A stretch of 64,000 nucleotides of DNA, taken from Bacteroidales bacterium (GTDB taxonomy: Bacteria; Bacteroidota; Bacteroidia; Bacteroidales; UBA932). This document shows positions 7,861 through 16,160 of the stretch, piece after piece. Both the position numbers and the translations under genes were made by a program. The notes under the pieces are model-generated. The model worked only from the letters and a program-made list of their open reading frames with translations, did not search any database and was not told the origin of the DNA. The DNA is taken from NCBI GenBank assembly GCA_017630155.1, contig JAGBVU010000024.1, positions 62,001 to 126,000 of the forward strand, read 5' to 3'. How positions within the stretch are numbered: position 1 is the first letter of the stretch; every line of letters starts with the position of its first letter.

Positions 7861-10785
7861 ATGAAAAAAGGCAGACACTTTCTTCTCTTCATATTCCTTG
7901 TCACCTGCATCTCCAGAGTTCCCCTCTGGGGACAATACTTCACTATCGGTGATGACCCGGGCAAGGCAAAATGGAGACAAATAAAGACCGAAAACTACAT
8001 ATTCATATATCCGGAGGAGATTGACTCCCTCGCACGAAGGTATGCCACCCACTTTGAGACAAATAGGGCCAGAGTTATGGAGCCGTTGGATATAAATCCC
8101 AAAAGGATACCTGTGGTTTTCCACCCGTACTATACCCGCAGCAACGGCGTAGTGACCTGGGCCCCCAAAAGGGTCGATATTTTCACCACACCTCCAGCAT
8201 ACGAAAACACCTCCGAACCGTGGGATGTCAACGTCTCTATCCACGAAAGCAGACATATAGGTCAGGTATCCCACTTCGAAAAAGGTGTGTGGAAAGTGCT
8301 ATACCCACTGATTGGAGAGCAATCCACCGGAATAGGTGTAGGTCTATACCCCTCAAAAGCCTTTCTTGAGGGTGATGCTGTGATAGCCGAGACAGAATTG
8401 ACAAATGCAGGAAGGGGGCGCAATGCAGATTTCCTCCAATATATGAGGGCCGCCTACCTCAACAGCGACTTCCGTGACTGGGACAAATGGAACTTCGGCT
8501 CCTACAAATACTACACCCCGGACCACTATGTAATAGGCTACATAATAAACACCGCAGTACGTCAGATTTCGGAGAATTATTTCTACCCGAGCGACCTTCT
8601 GAGGTATGAAGTGAAACACTTCTATAACCCCAGTGTCCTTTTCAGGGCATTCAACTCTGTGGCAGGGAAGAGCAGACAGCACTTCCTGGAGGAGGGGCAG
8701 AAAATTCTTACCGAAATATGGACCAAGGAGCTGGAGAGCATCGGAGAGCCCACTACAGGGGAGAGAGTGACCGCCAAAGAGGAAAAGCTATATACCGACT
8801 ACAGATACCCCATATATGTGGATGATACCGCATCCATCTATTACGGCCACATAATAGCGGTAAAAGAGGGTTTTGAACAGAACAGAAGCCTTATTTCTGT
8901 AGACAAGGCCGGAAATGAGAGGATCCTCAAACCATTCAGCGGATACACATCCCCACTGGCACTTGGCAAAGATGGAAAAATCTACTGGAGTGAGTCTATC
9001 TTCAATGGTGCATCACAACTCCAGGACTACTCTGTAATCGCCTCTTTTGACCTCAAAACAGGGAAAATAAAGATAAAAAGATACAACACCAGGTATTACA
9101 ACCCCGCCCCATCCCCCACAGGAGATATGATTGCTGTCGCCGAATACCCTGTGGAGGGATCTTCAAACCTCATTGTCCTCTCATCAGACAAACAGGAAGT
9201 ATTGCGTAAGATAGAGGCCCCCAACAAAGGACAGATTAAGGAGATAGCTTTTATTGGAGACACTATTTACTGCTCTATTATACTTGACAAGGGACTCGGA
9301 ATCTACAGCTATGACAGGGTAAAATGGAGTGAAGTGATACCCCAGCAGAACCAGACACTTGTAGGGCTCAAATCTGACGGCAAAAAGCTCTATTTTACCA
9401 GCGATCTCTCAGGTATAAACAACCTCTACTCATTTGACACCACCGGGACCCTGCACAAACTGACAAACGCCCTTTATGGAGCCTCAGACGGATACATCAA
9501 GGGGGACACACTCATCTATGCAGAATTTGACCACAAAGGATACCATTTAGCCCGAAACCACACCGATTCACTGAAATGGGAAGAGGCAGATTTCTCCAGA
9601 CCATACAAATACCCTTTGGCTGAAATGCTCTCAAGTCAGGCCAAGGGGCAGACAAAACTTGACTCCATAAAGATTGTGGATATGAGCAACGAGGAGTTGT
9701 ACCCCTCAAAAAGGTACAGCAAACTCGGTCACCTCTTCAGAATCCACTCCTGGGGCCCTGTCTATTACAATGTGGACAATATTATGAGTATGAGCTACGA
9801 GAGCTTCTACGATCTCGCCTCACTTGGAGCCACCGTTTACTCCCAGAACACACTTGGGACCGCTATCACGATGCTCGGATACTCATATCACAAAGGATTC
9901 CACTCAGGCCACGCCAAATTTACCTATACCGGGTGGGCCCCCACCATTGAGATAGCTGCCAACTACAACGACAGGAATGTCCGCTCCCTTACACTTGCCA
10001 GAAATGACGCAGGGGAGGTATATGTGGATCAGAAGGAGCACCTTCACACCCCATTCCTCCACACCTACGGACTTGTATATTTCCCATGGAACCTCTCTCG
10101 CAAAGGGTGGAACAAGGGGCTTATTCCACAACTCCAATGGACATTTACCAATGACAGATACTACTCTTACGAGAAATCGGAATATCTCTATAAGCACCAG
10201 CTCAACTACGGAATCAAATACTATCAGACACTTCCAGTAACCAAATCAGGCTATTTCCCAAAATGGGGTTTCGGCATCAGCCTTATGGGTGGATGTGCAC
10301 CATGGACAGGGGAGAACTTCGGAAGTATGCTCTATGCAAATGGCTACTTCTACTTCCCCGGAATAACTCCCCAGCAAGGTATGAAGATTACACTCTCTGC
10401 CCAGAAACAAAATGTGGATGGAAAGATCTATTACCTATCTTCATACGCCTCATTACCGAGAGGATACAGGGATTTGACCCCTACAGAGGCATTTGCTAAA
10501 GCAACACTTGACTACGCAATACCTATCTATTTGGGAGATTATAACTTATGGTCCGTTTTATATTTTAAAAGGATGACAATTATCCCTTTTGTTGACTATG
10601 CTATAGATATGGTGCCTGATATGAAGCAAAGCTTGTATTGGTCAGCCGGAACAGACTTATTGTTTGATATTTATCCTTTAAGATTCAACGTTCCTGTCTC
10701 TATAGGTGTGAGATATGCATACACAGGACCTCAAAGCGGCAACAGAAACTACTTCCAATTCCTGTTCAACTTAGAGCTTCCTTAA
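7861..10785 (+). CDS. Secreted HExxH-motif protein with propeller and outer-membrane barrel-like regions
   Basis: 974 aa with an N-terminal signal peptide (residues ~1-25). Residues ~35-290 hold H128-E-S-R-H132, a zinc-metallopeptidase motif, followed by E170-G-D-A-V-I-A-E, a plausible third ligand as in gluzincins. Residues ~300-600 show repeated short strands of the TolB/PD40 propeller kind (for example S-P-T-G-D-M-I-A-V-A-E and G-K-K-L-Y-F-T-S-D-L-S-G). Residues ~650-974 are aromatic, strand-rich and end like an outer-membrane barrel. This suggests an outer-membrane-anchored peptidase or a barrel with a large periplasmic part. A GTG three bases earlier is possible; the ATG is preferred. 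The end overlaps uvrC by 20 bases, tail to tail. Confidence 0.75.
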   Translation: MKKGRHFLLFIFLVTCISRVPLWGQYFTIGDDPGKAKWRQIKTENYIFIYPEEIDSLARRYATHFETNRARVMEPLDINPKRIPVVFHPYYTRSNGVVTWAPKRVDIFTTPPAYENTSEPWDVNVSIHESRHIGQVSHFEKGVWKVLYPLIGEQSTGIGVGLYPSKAFLEGDAVIAETELTNAGRGRNADFLQYMRAAYLNSDFRDWDKWNFGSYKYYTPDHYVIGYIINTAVRQISENYFYPSDLLRYEVKHFYNPSVLFRAFNSVAGKSRQHFLEEGQKILTEIWTKELESIGEPTTGERVTAKEEKLYTDYRYPIYVDDTASIYYGHIIAVKEGFEQNRSLISVDKAGNERILKPFSGYTSPLALGKDGKIYWSESIFNGASQLQDYSVIASFDLKTGKIKIKRYNTRYYNPAPSPTGDMIAVAEYPVEGSSNLIVLSSDKQEVLRKIEAPNKGQIKEIAFIGDTIYCSIILDKGLGIYSYDRVKWSEVIPQQNQTLVGLKSDGKKLYFTSDLSGINNLYSFDTTGTLHKLTNALYGASDGYIKGDTLIYAEFDHKGYHLARNHTDSLKWEEADFSRPYKYPLAEMLSSQAKGQTKLDSIKIVDMSNEELYPSKRYSKLGHLFRIHSWGPVYYNVDNIMSMSYESFYDLASLGATVYSQNTLGTAITMLGYSYHKGFHSGHAKFTYTGWAPTIEIAANYNDRNVRSLTLARNDAGEVYVDQKEHLHTPFLHTYGLVYFPWNLSRKGWNKGLIPQLQWTFTNDRYYSYEKSEYLYKHQLNYGIKYYQTLPVTKSGYFPKWGFGISLMGGCAPWTGENFGSMLYANGYFYFPGITPQQGMKITLSAQKQNVDGKIYYLSSYASLPRGYRDLTPTEAFAKATLDYAIPIYLGDYNLWSVLYFKRMTIIPFVDYAIDMVPDMKQSLYWSAGTDLLFDIYPLRFNVPVSIGVRYAYTGPQSGNRNYFQFLFNLELP

Positions 10786-12559
10786 TCTTTCTGGCTAGAT
10801 TTGGACCTACAACAGAGGCTATGTCGGCCTCTGTTGCCATTTTTATCCGGGCCACACTCTTGAATTTGGCGATAAGCTTCTCAATGCTCTTCGGTCCTAC
10901 CCCTGGGATGGTGTCAAGAGAGGATGATATCTGCCCTTTTGACCGTCTGTCCCTATGATGGGTTATTCCAAAACGGTGTGCCTCATCTCTCAACTGCATA
11001 ATGAGCTTTAGTGATGTAGAATTTTTGTCAAGGAACATCGGGTATGGGTCACCAGGTATTATCAACTCCTCCATTCTCTCTGCTATACCTATGAGTTTCA
11101 CCTTATCAAGCAGACCTAATTCAAGTAATGCTTCATAGGCAAATCTCACCTGTCCACGGCCACCGTCTATGACTATTAACTGCGGAAGTTCTCCCCCTTC
11201 AGCCAGAACACGGGTATATCTCCTGTTTACCACCTCTTTCATCGAGGCGTAATCGTTTGCCCCCACCACTGTCTTGATATTAAAGTGGCGATAATCCTTT
11301 TTGGAGGGGGCACCATCCTTGAACACCACACATGCGGAGACAGGATTGGTACCCTGGATATTGGAGTTATCAAAACACTCGATGTGTCTGGGGAGCTCAT
11401 CCATCCCCAAATCCCTTTTGAGGTTTTCCAGGATCCTCTCTGTGTGCTCTTTGGGGTTGACAAACTCCTCTTGTTTGAGCCTGTCAAACCTTAGTTCTGC
11501 AGCATTTTTTCTCGACAGCTCCAAAACGGCCAGTTTATCCCCTTTGAGGGGTACATGAACATTCTTACCTTCAAATTCCTGATCAGGCATAAATGGGACA
11601 AGTATCTCTTTTACATTATCTTGTTCAGTGTCATTTCGAGAATAGATTTCAGCAATAAAAGATGATAGTACAGTAGATTGTTCCTCCTCAATCCTCATCT
11701 TTATCTGCAGATTGATCGAGCGGATTATGCAGCCGTTACGCACTTTCATATAGTTGCCGAAGGCATCCTGACCTTCGAAGATAAGGGAGAATACATCCAT
11801 ATCCATTATCCCTGAATGGACCACTGCAGATTTGCTGTAGTGCTTCTCCAGAAGTCCCTTCTTCTCCTTATACTCGTTGGCCAGTTCAAACTCAAGTTTG
11901 GATGCAGCATCTTTCATCCTCTTGTCATACTCCCTAATCAGATAGGAGCTGTTCCCTTTGAGAATCTCCACGATAGAGTCTATCTGCCCCTGGTAATCCG
12001 CTGCCGATATATTACCGATACAGGGGGCAAGACACTTTTTAACGTGATAGTTCAGACACACTTTATATTTCCCTTTCGCTATATTCTCTGCTGAGAGGTT
12101 GAGGTTGCAGTTTCTCAATGGGTAGAGGGCATTAATCAGCTCCATAAGTCGATGGGCATGCATCACCGAACTGTAAGGACCGAAGTAGAGAGATCCGTCC
12201 TTCTTGAAACGGCGTGTAAGGAATACTCTGGGACAGGGCTCCTTCTTGACACAGATCCACGGATATGTCTTTCCATCTTTAAGGAGGATATTGTATTTGG
12301 GCTGGTACTCCTTTATGAGATTGTTCTCCAAAAGGAGGGCGTCTTCTTCAGAATTGACCACAGTATGCTCCACATCCCTTATTTTTGACACCATTACTGC
12401 TGTTTTCCTGGTGAGCTTCTCTGGAGACTGGAAATACTGCGCTACCCTCTTTTTCAGGTTCTTGGCCTTGCCGACATAGATCACCACACCATCCTCGTCC
12501 AGATATCTGTAGACACCGGGACCTTCAGGCAGCAGCTTAATCTTGTCAGTAATAATCAT
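10766..12559 (-). CDS. uvrC: UvrABC system protein C (excinuclease subunit)
   Basis: 597 aa. It makes the two incisions in nucleotide excision repair. Domains in order: GIY-YIG nuclease at the N-terminus (GPGVYRYLDEDGVVIYVGKAKNLKKRV), a UVR helical motif region (~200-235), the RNase H-like UvrC domain with E-C-F-D-N-S-N-I-Q and V-I-D-G-G-R-G-Q, and two C-terminal helix-hairpin-helix motifs (S-L-D-T-I-P-G-V-G-P-K-S). The open frame reaches 12613, but its first 18 residues are hydrophobic and unlike UvrC, so MIITDKIKLLPEGPG at 12559 was taken as the start. Divergent from the acyltransferase gene. Confidence 0.95.
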   Translation of the reverse strand: MIITDKIKLLPEGPGVYRYLDEDGVVIYVGKAKNLKKRVAQYFQSPEKLTRKTAVMVSKIRDVEHTVVNSEEDALLLENNLIKEYQPKYNILLKDGKTYPWICVKKEPCPRVFLTRRFKKDGSLYFGPYSSVMHAHRLMELINALYPLRNCNLNLSAENIAKGKYKVCLNYHVKKCLAPCIGNISAADYQGQIDSIVEILKGNSSYLIREYDKRMKDAASKLEFELANEYKEKKGLLEKHYSKSAVVHSGIMDMDVFSLIFEGQDAFGNYMKVRNGCIIRSINLQIKMRIEEEQSTVLSSFIAEIYSRNDTEQDNVKEILVPFMPDQEFEGKNVHVPLKGDKLAVLELSRKNAAELRFDRLKQEEFVNPKEHTERILENLKRDLGMDELPRHIECFDNSNIQGTNPVSACVVFKDGAPSKKDYRHFNIKTVVGANDYASMKEVVNRRYTRVLAEGGELPQLIVIDGGRGQVRFAYEALLELGLLDKVKLIGIAERMEELIIPGDPYPMFLDKNSTSLKLIMQLRDEAHRFGITHHRDRRSKGQISSSLDTIPGVGPKSIEKLIAKFKSVARIKMATEADIASVVGPNLARKIKEALS

Positions 12560-12574
12560 ATAAAGGAAAAATAT

Positions 12575-12582
12575 TATATTTG
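12575..12582 (+). promoter_or_regulatory. -7 element of the aminolipid acyltransferase gene
   Basis: TATATTTG is a perfect -7 element, 21 bases before the GTG start at 12604. No TTTG is visible at the usual -33 distance. Confidence 0.6.
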
Positions 12583-12603
12583 CACTAACTAAAACACTTA
12601 AAC

Positions 12604-14391
12604 GTGGAAACAAAAATAATCAATATCTCTGACATTAAGAGTGCTATTGGGATGAAAGGTATTCTCGGTGATATTATCGGGAAATCTGCAATGTCCATTC
12701 TGGGTCTTCATGACCTTAATCACATCTATTCTCAGGCTGCCGATCTTTACGGCAAAGAGTTCACTGCCAAAATTTTGGAGGTACTAGAGATAAAATGCGA
12801 CATTATAGCTTCCCAGCTCGAGGTGATTCCTAAGGAGGGTCCCTTCATCATAGTATCAAACCACCCTTTCGGAGCCCTTGACGGGATTATCCTATATAAC
12901 ACTGTCGCTGCCATAAGGCCAGATTTCAAGATTCTGACAAATTTTCTCCTCTCCAGAATCAAAAACCTGTCAGAGTATTTTCTACCGGTGAATCCATTCT
13001 CAGATATGAAGAATCTCAAAAGCAGCTTCACTGGGGTGAGGGCTGCAAAAGAGCACCTGCTCAATGGTGGAGGTCTCGGACTGTTCCCTGCAGGTGAGGT
13101 CTCTACATACCACGGAAAGGGGTACACAGAGGATATCGAGTGGACACAGTCGATGTCAAAGCTCATATACAAAAGCGAGGCACCTGTCATCCCTGTATAT
13201 TTTGACGGAGAGAACAGCACCATTTTCCACGCCCTCGGCAAGATACACCCATTGTTCAGAACGGCACAACTCCCCAGACAGATGTGCAAAAGGGCAGGCC
13301 AGACCATCTCTATGAGGATAGGGAAGCCAATATCTGCCACTGAGATCCAGGAACACAATATCAACAGCCTGAGAAAATATCTCCGCAACAGGTCATACGC
13401 CCTCCAGGCCCAGATTGAGGCCCCCGTGGTGGATGAGCAGCTCCGCAATGTAGAGGATGAGGCCCCTATTGCACCAACTAAAGGGCAAGAGGCACTCAAA
13501 GCTGAGATAGGCAAACTTCTGGAGAAGGGTGGAAAGCTCTTTGATGCAGCCAATTTCTCCTGCTTCCTTGCCGATTATGAAGACATTCCTGCCCTTATCC
13601 ACGAGATTGGGATTAAGAGGGAGGAGGCCTTCCGTGCTGTAGGTGAGGGTACCGGTAAAGATGTCGATCTCGACCATTTTGACACATACTACAAGCACCT
13701 TATTTTGTGGGACAACGACCGTCAGGCCTTTGCCGGAGCTTACAGGCTCGGCATCGGTGATGAGATAGTGAAAAAATATGGAAAGAAAGGGTTCTACTCA
13801 GAGTCCCTTTTCAAATATTCCAAAAATTTTGAAGAGACACTCTCCAATAGCATTGAACTTGGACGCTCTTTCGTGGCACTGGAATATAAAAAGGATGCAC
13901 TCCCACTTATGCTCCTGATCAGAGGTCTGATGTACAGCATCCTAAGGTACGACCAGTGCAAGTACCTGTTTGGCCCTGTAAGTATAAGTTCATCATATCC
14001 ACTCTTCTACAGAAGTCTGATGACATATTATATTATGGAGATGCACTCCAGAGACTTCCTTAAAGAGAATGTGAAAGGGAGGACACCTTTCAAACCGGAC
14101 TTCCTGAGGGTGGCCCCTAGGGACCTCATTGAGAGCAAGATCAAATCCATTGAGACTTTTGACCGCTTCTTGCTAAGGCTGAGTGACAACCAATACAGGC
14201 TCCCCACACTTGTAAAACAATACCTTAAGCTCGGAGCCAAGATAGCTTGCTTCAATGTGGACAAGGATTTCAATTACTGTATTGACGGACTTGTTTTCCT
14301 CAAGATTGCAGATGTTCCCAAGGATGAGATCCTTAAACTGGCCAGAGGTGCAGAGGATCCTGAGATGATCCTCAACAGGTTCAATTACTGA
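12604..14391 (+). CDS. Two-domain acyltransferase (PlsC-like plus OlsB/hemolysin-like), OlsF type
   Basis: 595 aa with a GTG start. Residues ~60-290 are a PlsC-like acyltransferase: N86-H-P-F-G-A-L-D93 is the catalytic block and F-P-A-G-E-V-S (about 162) the substrate block. Residues ~310-560 resemble the OlsB/GlsB 'hemolysin' GNAT domain (GAYRLGIGDEIV, then ELGRSFVALEYK, then LFGPVSISSSYP). This pairing is known from OlsF, which makes ornithine lipids by N-acylation then O-acylation; Bacteroides makes glycine lipids with separate GlsA and GlsB. The likely product is a phosphorus-free aminolipid in the membrane; the amino acid used cannot be told. It is a single-gene unit. Confidence 0.8.
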   Translation: METKIINISDIKSAIGMKGILGDIIGKSAMSILGLHDLNHIYSQAADLYGKEFTAKILEVLEIKCDIIASQLEVIPKEGPFIIVSNHPFGALDGIILYNTVAAIRPDFKILTNFLLSRIKNLSEYFLPVNPFSDMKNLKSSFTGVRAAKEHLLNGGGLGLFPAGEVSTYHGKGYTEDIEWTQSMSKLIYKSEAPVIPVYFDGENSTIFHALGKIHPLFRTAQLPRQMCKRAGQTISMRIGKPISATEIQEHNINSLRKYLRNRSYALQAQIEAPVVDEQLRNVEDEAPIAPTKGQEALKAEIGKLLEKGGKLFDAANFSCFLADYEDIPALIHEIGIKREEAFRAVGEGTGKDVDLDHFDTYYKHLILWDNDRQAFAGAYRLGIGDEIVKKYGKKGFYSESLFKYSKNFEETLSNSIELGRSFVALEYKKDALPLMLLIRGLMYSILRYDQCKYLFGPVSISSSYPLFYRSLMTYYIMEMHSRDFLKENVKGRTPFKPDFLRVAPRDLIESKIKSIETFDRFLLRLSDNQYRLPTLVKQYLKLGAKIACFNVDKDFNYCIDGLVFLKIADVPKDEILKLARGAEDPEMILNRFNY

Positions 14392-14394
14392 TTT

Positions 14395-14670
14395 TTAGGG
14401 AACCGGATCATATCCGCTGCCACCCCATGGGTGGCATCTGAGTATCCGCCACACCGTGAGGTACAGCCCTTTGAAAGGGCCGTGCTTCCTGAACGCCTCT
14501 ATGGCATAAGCCGAGCAAGTGGGGGTAAATCTGCAAGATGCCGGCTTGAGCGGCGAAATGCAAATCTGATAGAATCTTATCAATACGACAAATGGGAAGA
14601 TAGCGATCTTCTTAAGAGTCTGCGCCCACTTTGGAGATGGCTGCTGTGAGGGTTTCTGTGATTTTTCCAT
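14395..14670 (-). CDS. yidD: Membrane protein insertion efficiency factor YidD
   Basis: 91 aa. The family signature is complete: F-Y-Q-x-x-I-S-P-L, then C-R-F-x-P-T-C-S-x-Y-A, then G[22 protein letters not shown]. The protein is membrane-peripheral and helps YidC/Sec insertion. The start at 14670 (MEKSQKPS) lies inside rnpA in another frame, a 59-base overlap; a longer frame to 14736 exists but adds unrelated residues. Last gene of hemD-rnpA-yidD. Confidence 0.9.
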   Translation of the reverse strand: MEKSQKPSQQPSPKWAQTLKKIAIFPFVVLIRFYQICISPLKPASCRFTPTCSAYAIEAFRKHGPFKGLYLTVWRILRCHPWGGSGYDPVP

Positions 14671-14926
14671 AATCCAGAATATGCGATGATACATATACAA
14701 GGAGGATATCCTTCCCCTTGATATTGGGAAGTTCACGGCAATTGAGTCTGAATGCCTCCCTTATCCTCCTCCTTATGAGATTTCTCTTTACTGCCCTTTT
14801 GAAAATTTTCTTGGGGACAGAGATAATGAGCACCTCATCTCCCACCTGAGTATCCCTGAAGATAACCTTGAATGGGTAGCTGAATATCGATTTCCCTTGG
14901 GAGTATATCAGCTCTGATGTTTTCAT
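14612..14926 (-). CDS. rnpA: Ribonuclease P protein component
   Basis: 104 aa, short but within the family range. The RNA-binding signature [18 protein letters not shown] is at residues ~43-60. The protein binds the RNase P RNA to process tRNA 5' ends. It starts immediately after the hemD stop and its 3' end overlaps the yidD start by 59 bases. The gene order rnpA-yidD is conserved widely, but here it lies behind hemD and not beside rpmH. Confidence 0.93.
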   Translation of the reverse strand: MKTSELIYSQGKSIFSYPFKVIFRDTQVGDEVLIISVPKKIFKRAVKRNLIRRRIREAFRLNCRELPNIKGKDILLVYVSSHILDYGKITETLTAAISKVGADS

Positions 14927-15670
14927 CTATTTGTTCTTCTCCAGATATATAAGGAGAGCCTGTGCTACTGATGGGGCCTCAGGAGTCGGTGCAGTTATCT
15001 CCACCTCTATCCCGGCATCCTTAAGAGCCTTTGCTGTCGCAGGGCCAAATGCGAGAAATTTAATGTTCTCCTGCTTGAACTCAGGGAAATTATCCTGAAG
15101 CGATTTTACATCCAGAGGGCTATAGCATACCAACATCTGATATTTATGCAGATCCCACTCCTTCATATCGCTGTACATTGTCTTACAGAAGACTGCACTC
15201 TGGAATTTGAGTTTTGCTTTGGTGAAAGCCTTCAGCACATCTGGTTTTGTCGAATCTGTAGCAGCAATGAGGAATGTCTCATTCTTATGCTTGGTCCCTA
15301 TAGCCTCAATAATCGAGTCTACTGTACCTTTACCGAAGAAAATCTTCCTCTTTCTATATACGATATGCTTCTGTAGATATAGAGCAATGGCCTCTGTGGT
15401 ACAGAAATATTTCATAGTCTCAGGAATAGCCACCCTGGTCTCCTCACAAATCGAGAAGAAGGCGTCTATAGTAGACTTTGAAGAGAAAACTATCGCTGTA
15501 TGTTCAAGGATCTCTATCCTTTGGGCTCTGAATTCTCTGGCTGTAACTGGCTGAACATAAAAGAATTGATTGAAATCAATGTTCACGCCATACTTAGAGA
15601 TAATATCTGTATAAGGGGAGCTTGCAGTCGGTGCCTGCTGAGATATTAAAATGTTACTTACTTTCATCAA
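14927..15670 (-). CDS. hemD: Uroporphyrinogen-III synthase
   Basis: 247 aa. HemD closes hydroxymethylbilane to uroporphyrinogen III in heme and corrinoid biosynthesis. The sequence is divergent, as the family is, but shows the two-lobe layout with I-V-F-S-S-K-S-T-I-D-A-F-F (about 62) in one lobe and Y-S-P-L-D-V-K-S-L and F-L-A-F-G-P-A-T-A-K-A-L near the C-terminus. It is the first gene of hemD-rnpA-yidD, with a -7 element (TACATTTG, minus strand) at 15695-15702. ATG at 15667 is an equally good start. Confidence 0.85.
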   Translation of the reverse strand: MMKVSNILISQQAPTASSPYTDIISKYGVNIDFNQFFYVQPVTAREFRAQRIEILEHTAIVFSSKSTIDAFFSICEETRVAIPETMKYFCTTEAIALYLQKHIVYRKRKIFFGKGTVDSIIEAIGTKHKNETFLIAATDSTKPDVLKAFTKAKLKFQSAVFCKTMYSDMKEWDLHKYQMLVCYSPLDVKSLQDNFPEFKQENIKFLAFGPATAKALKDAGIEVEITAPTPEAPSVAQALLIYLEKNK

Positions 15671-15694
15671 CCTCTATCTAAATTTTTGGGGCTG

Positions 15695-15702
15695 CAAATG
15701 TA
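15695..15702 (-). promoter_or_regulatory. -7 element of hemD-rnpA-yidD
   Basis: On the minus strand this reads TACATTTG, a perfect TAnnTTTG, 24 bases before the hemD start. Confidence 0.6.
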
Positions 15703-15733
15703 CAACAAAAAAGGGTATTTGATGCAAAAAATT

Positions 15734-16078
15734 TTAATTACCCCTTTTTGCGTTATATCCATCATTCAAAAGGAGATTAAGTACCTTATCCCTTAAATCT
15801 CCCTGGATGACAATCTCCCCATCCTTGACGCTTCCCCCCACACCACATTTTGTCTTCAGCTTCTTTCCGAGAGTCTCCAGATCGGCAGTAGTACCCCTGA
15901 ATCCCTTGACAAGTGTAACCTGCTTACCACCCCTGTTGCGACGGTCTATAGCCACAATGAGTTTCTGGGAAGCGGGTGGGAGTGTTGCCTCCTCCTCTTC
16001 TATTGGGGTCTGGTACTGAAAATCGGGGTTAGTGGAGAAAACTACACCCAGTCTGCTTTTCCAATCTTGTTCTGCCAT
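15734..16078 (-). CDS. SUI1/eIF1-like translation factor (YciH family)
   Basis: 114 aa. An acidic, proline-containing N-terminus (~1-38) is followed by the SUI1 fold: I-D-R-R-N-R-G-G-K-Q-V-T-L-V-K-G-F (about 44-60), then L-K-T-K-C-G-V-G-G-S-V-K-D-G-E-I-V-I-Q-G-D. The family resembles eIF1; bacterial YciH has been linked to translation initiation fidelity and stress, but its role is not firmly established. A -7 element (minus-strand TACCTTTG) lies at 16098-16105. Single gene, divergent from the DUF2723 gene. Confidence 0.9.
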   Translation of the reverse strand: MAEQDWKSRLGVVFSTNPDFQYQTPIEEEEATLPPASQKLIVAIDRRNRGGKQVTLVKGFRGTTADLETLGKKLKTKCGVGGSVKDGEIVIQGDLRDKVLNLLLNDGYNAKRGN

Positions 16079-16097
16079 AATTGAGGTTTAATTTTTG

Positions 16098-16133
16098 CAA
16101 AGGTAGATATAAATAATCAAATTCGTATATTTG
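16098..16133. promoter_or_regulatory. Divergent -7 elements: SUI1 gene (minus) and DUF2723 gene (plus)
   Basis: Minus-strand TACCTTTG at 16105-16098 precedes the SUI1-type gene by 19 bases. Plus-strand TATATTTG at 16126-16133 precedes the DUF2723 ATG at 16161 by 27 bases. Both match TAnnTTTG exactly, so the two promoters share about 80 bases of intergenic DNA. Confidence 0.65.
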
Positions 16134-16160
16134 CCTTTTATATCCAAAAGATCTGTAAAA

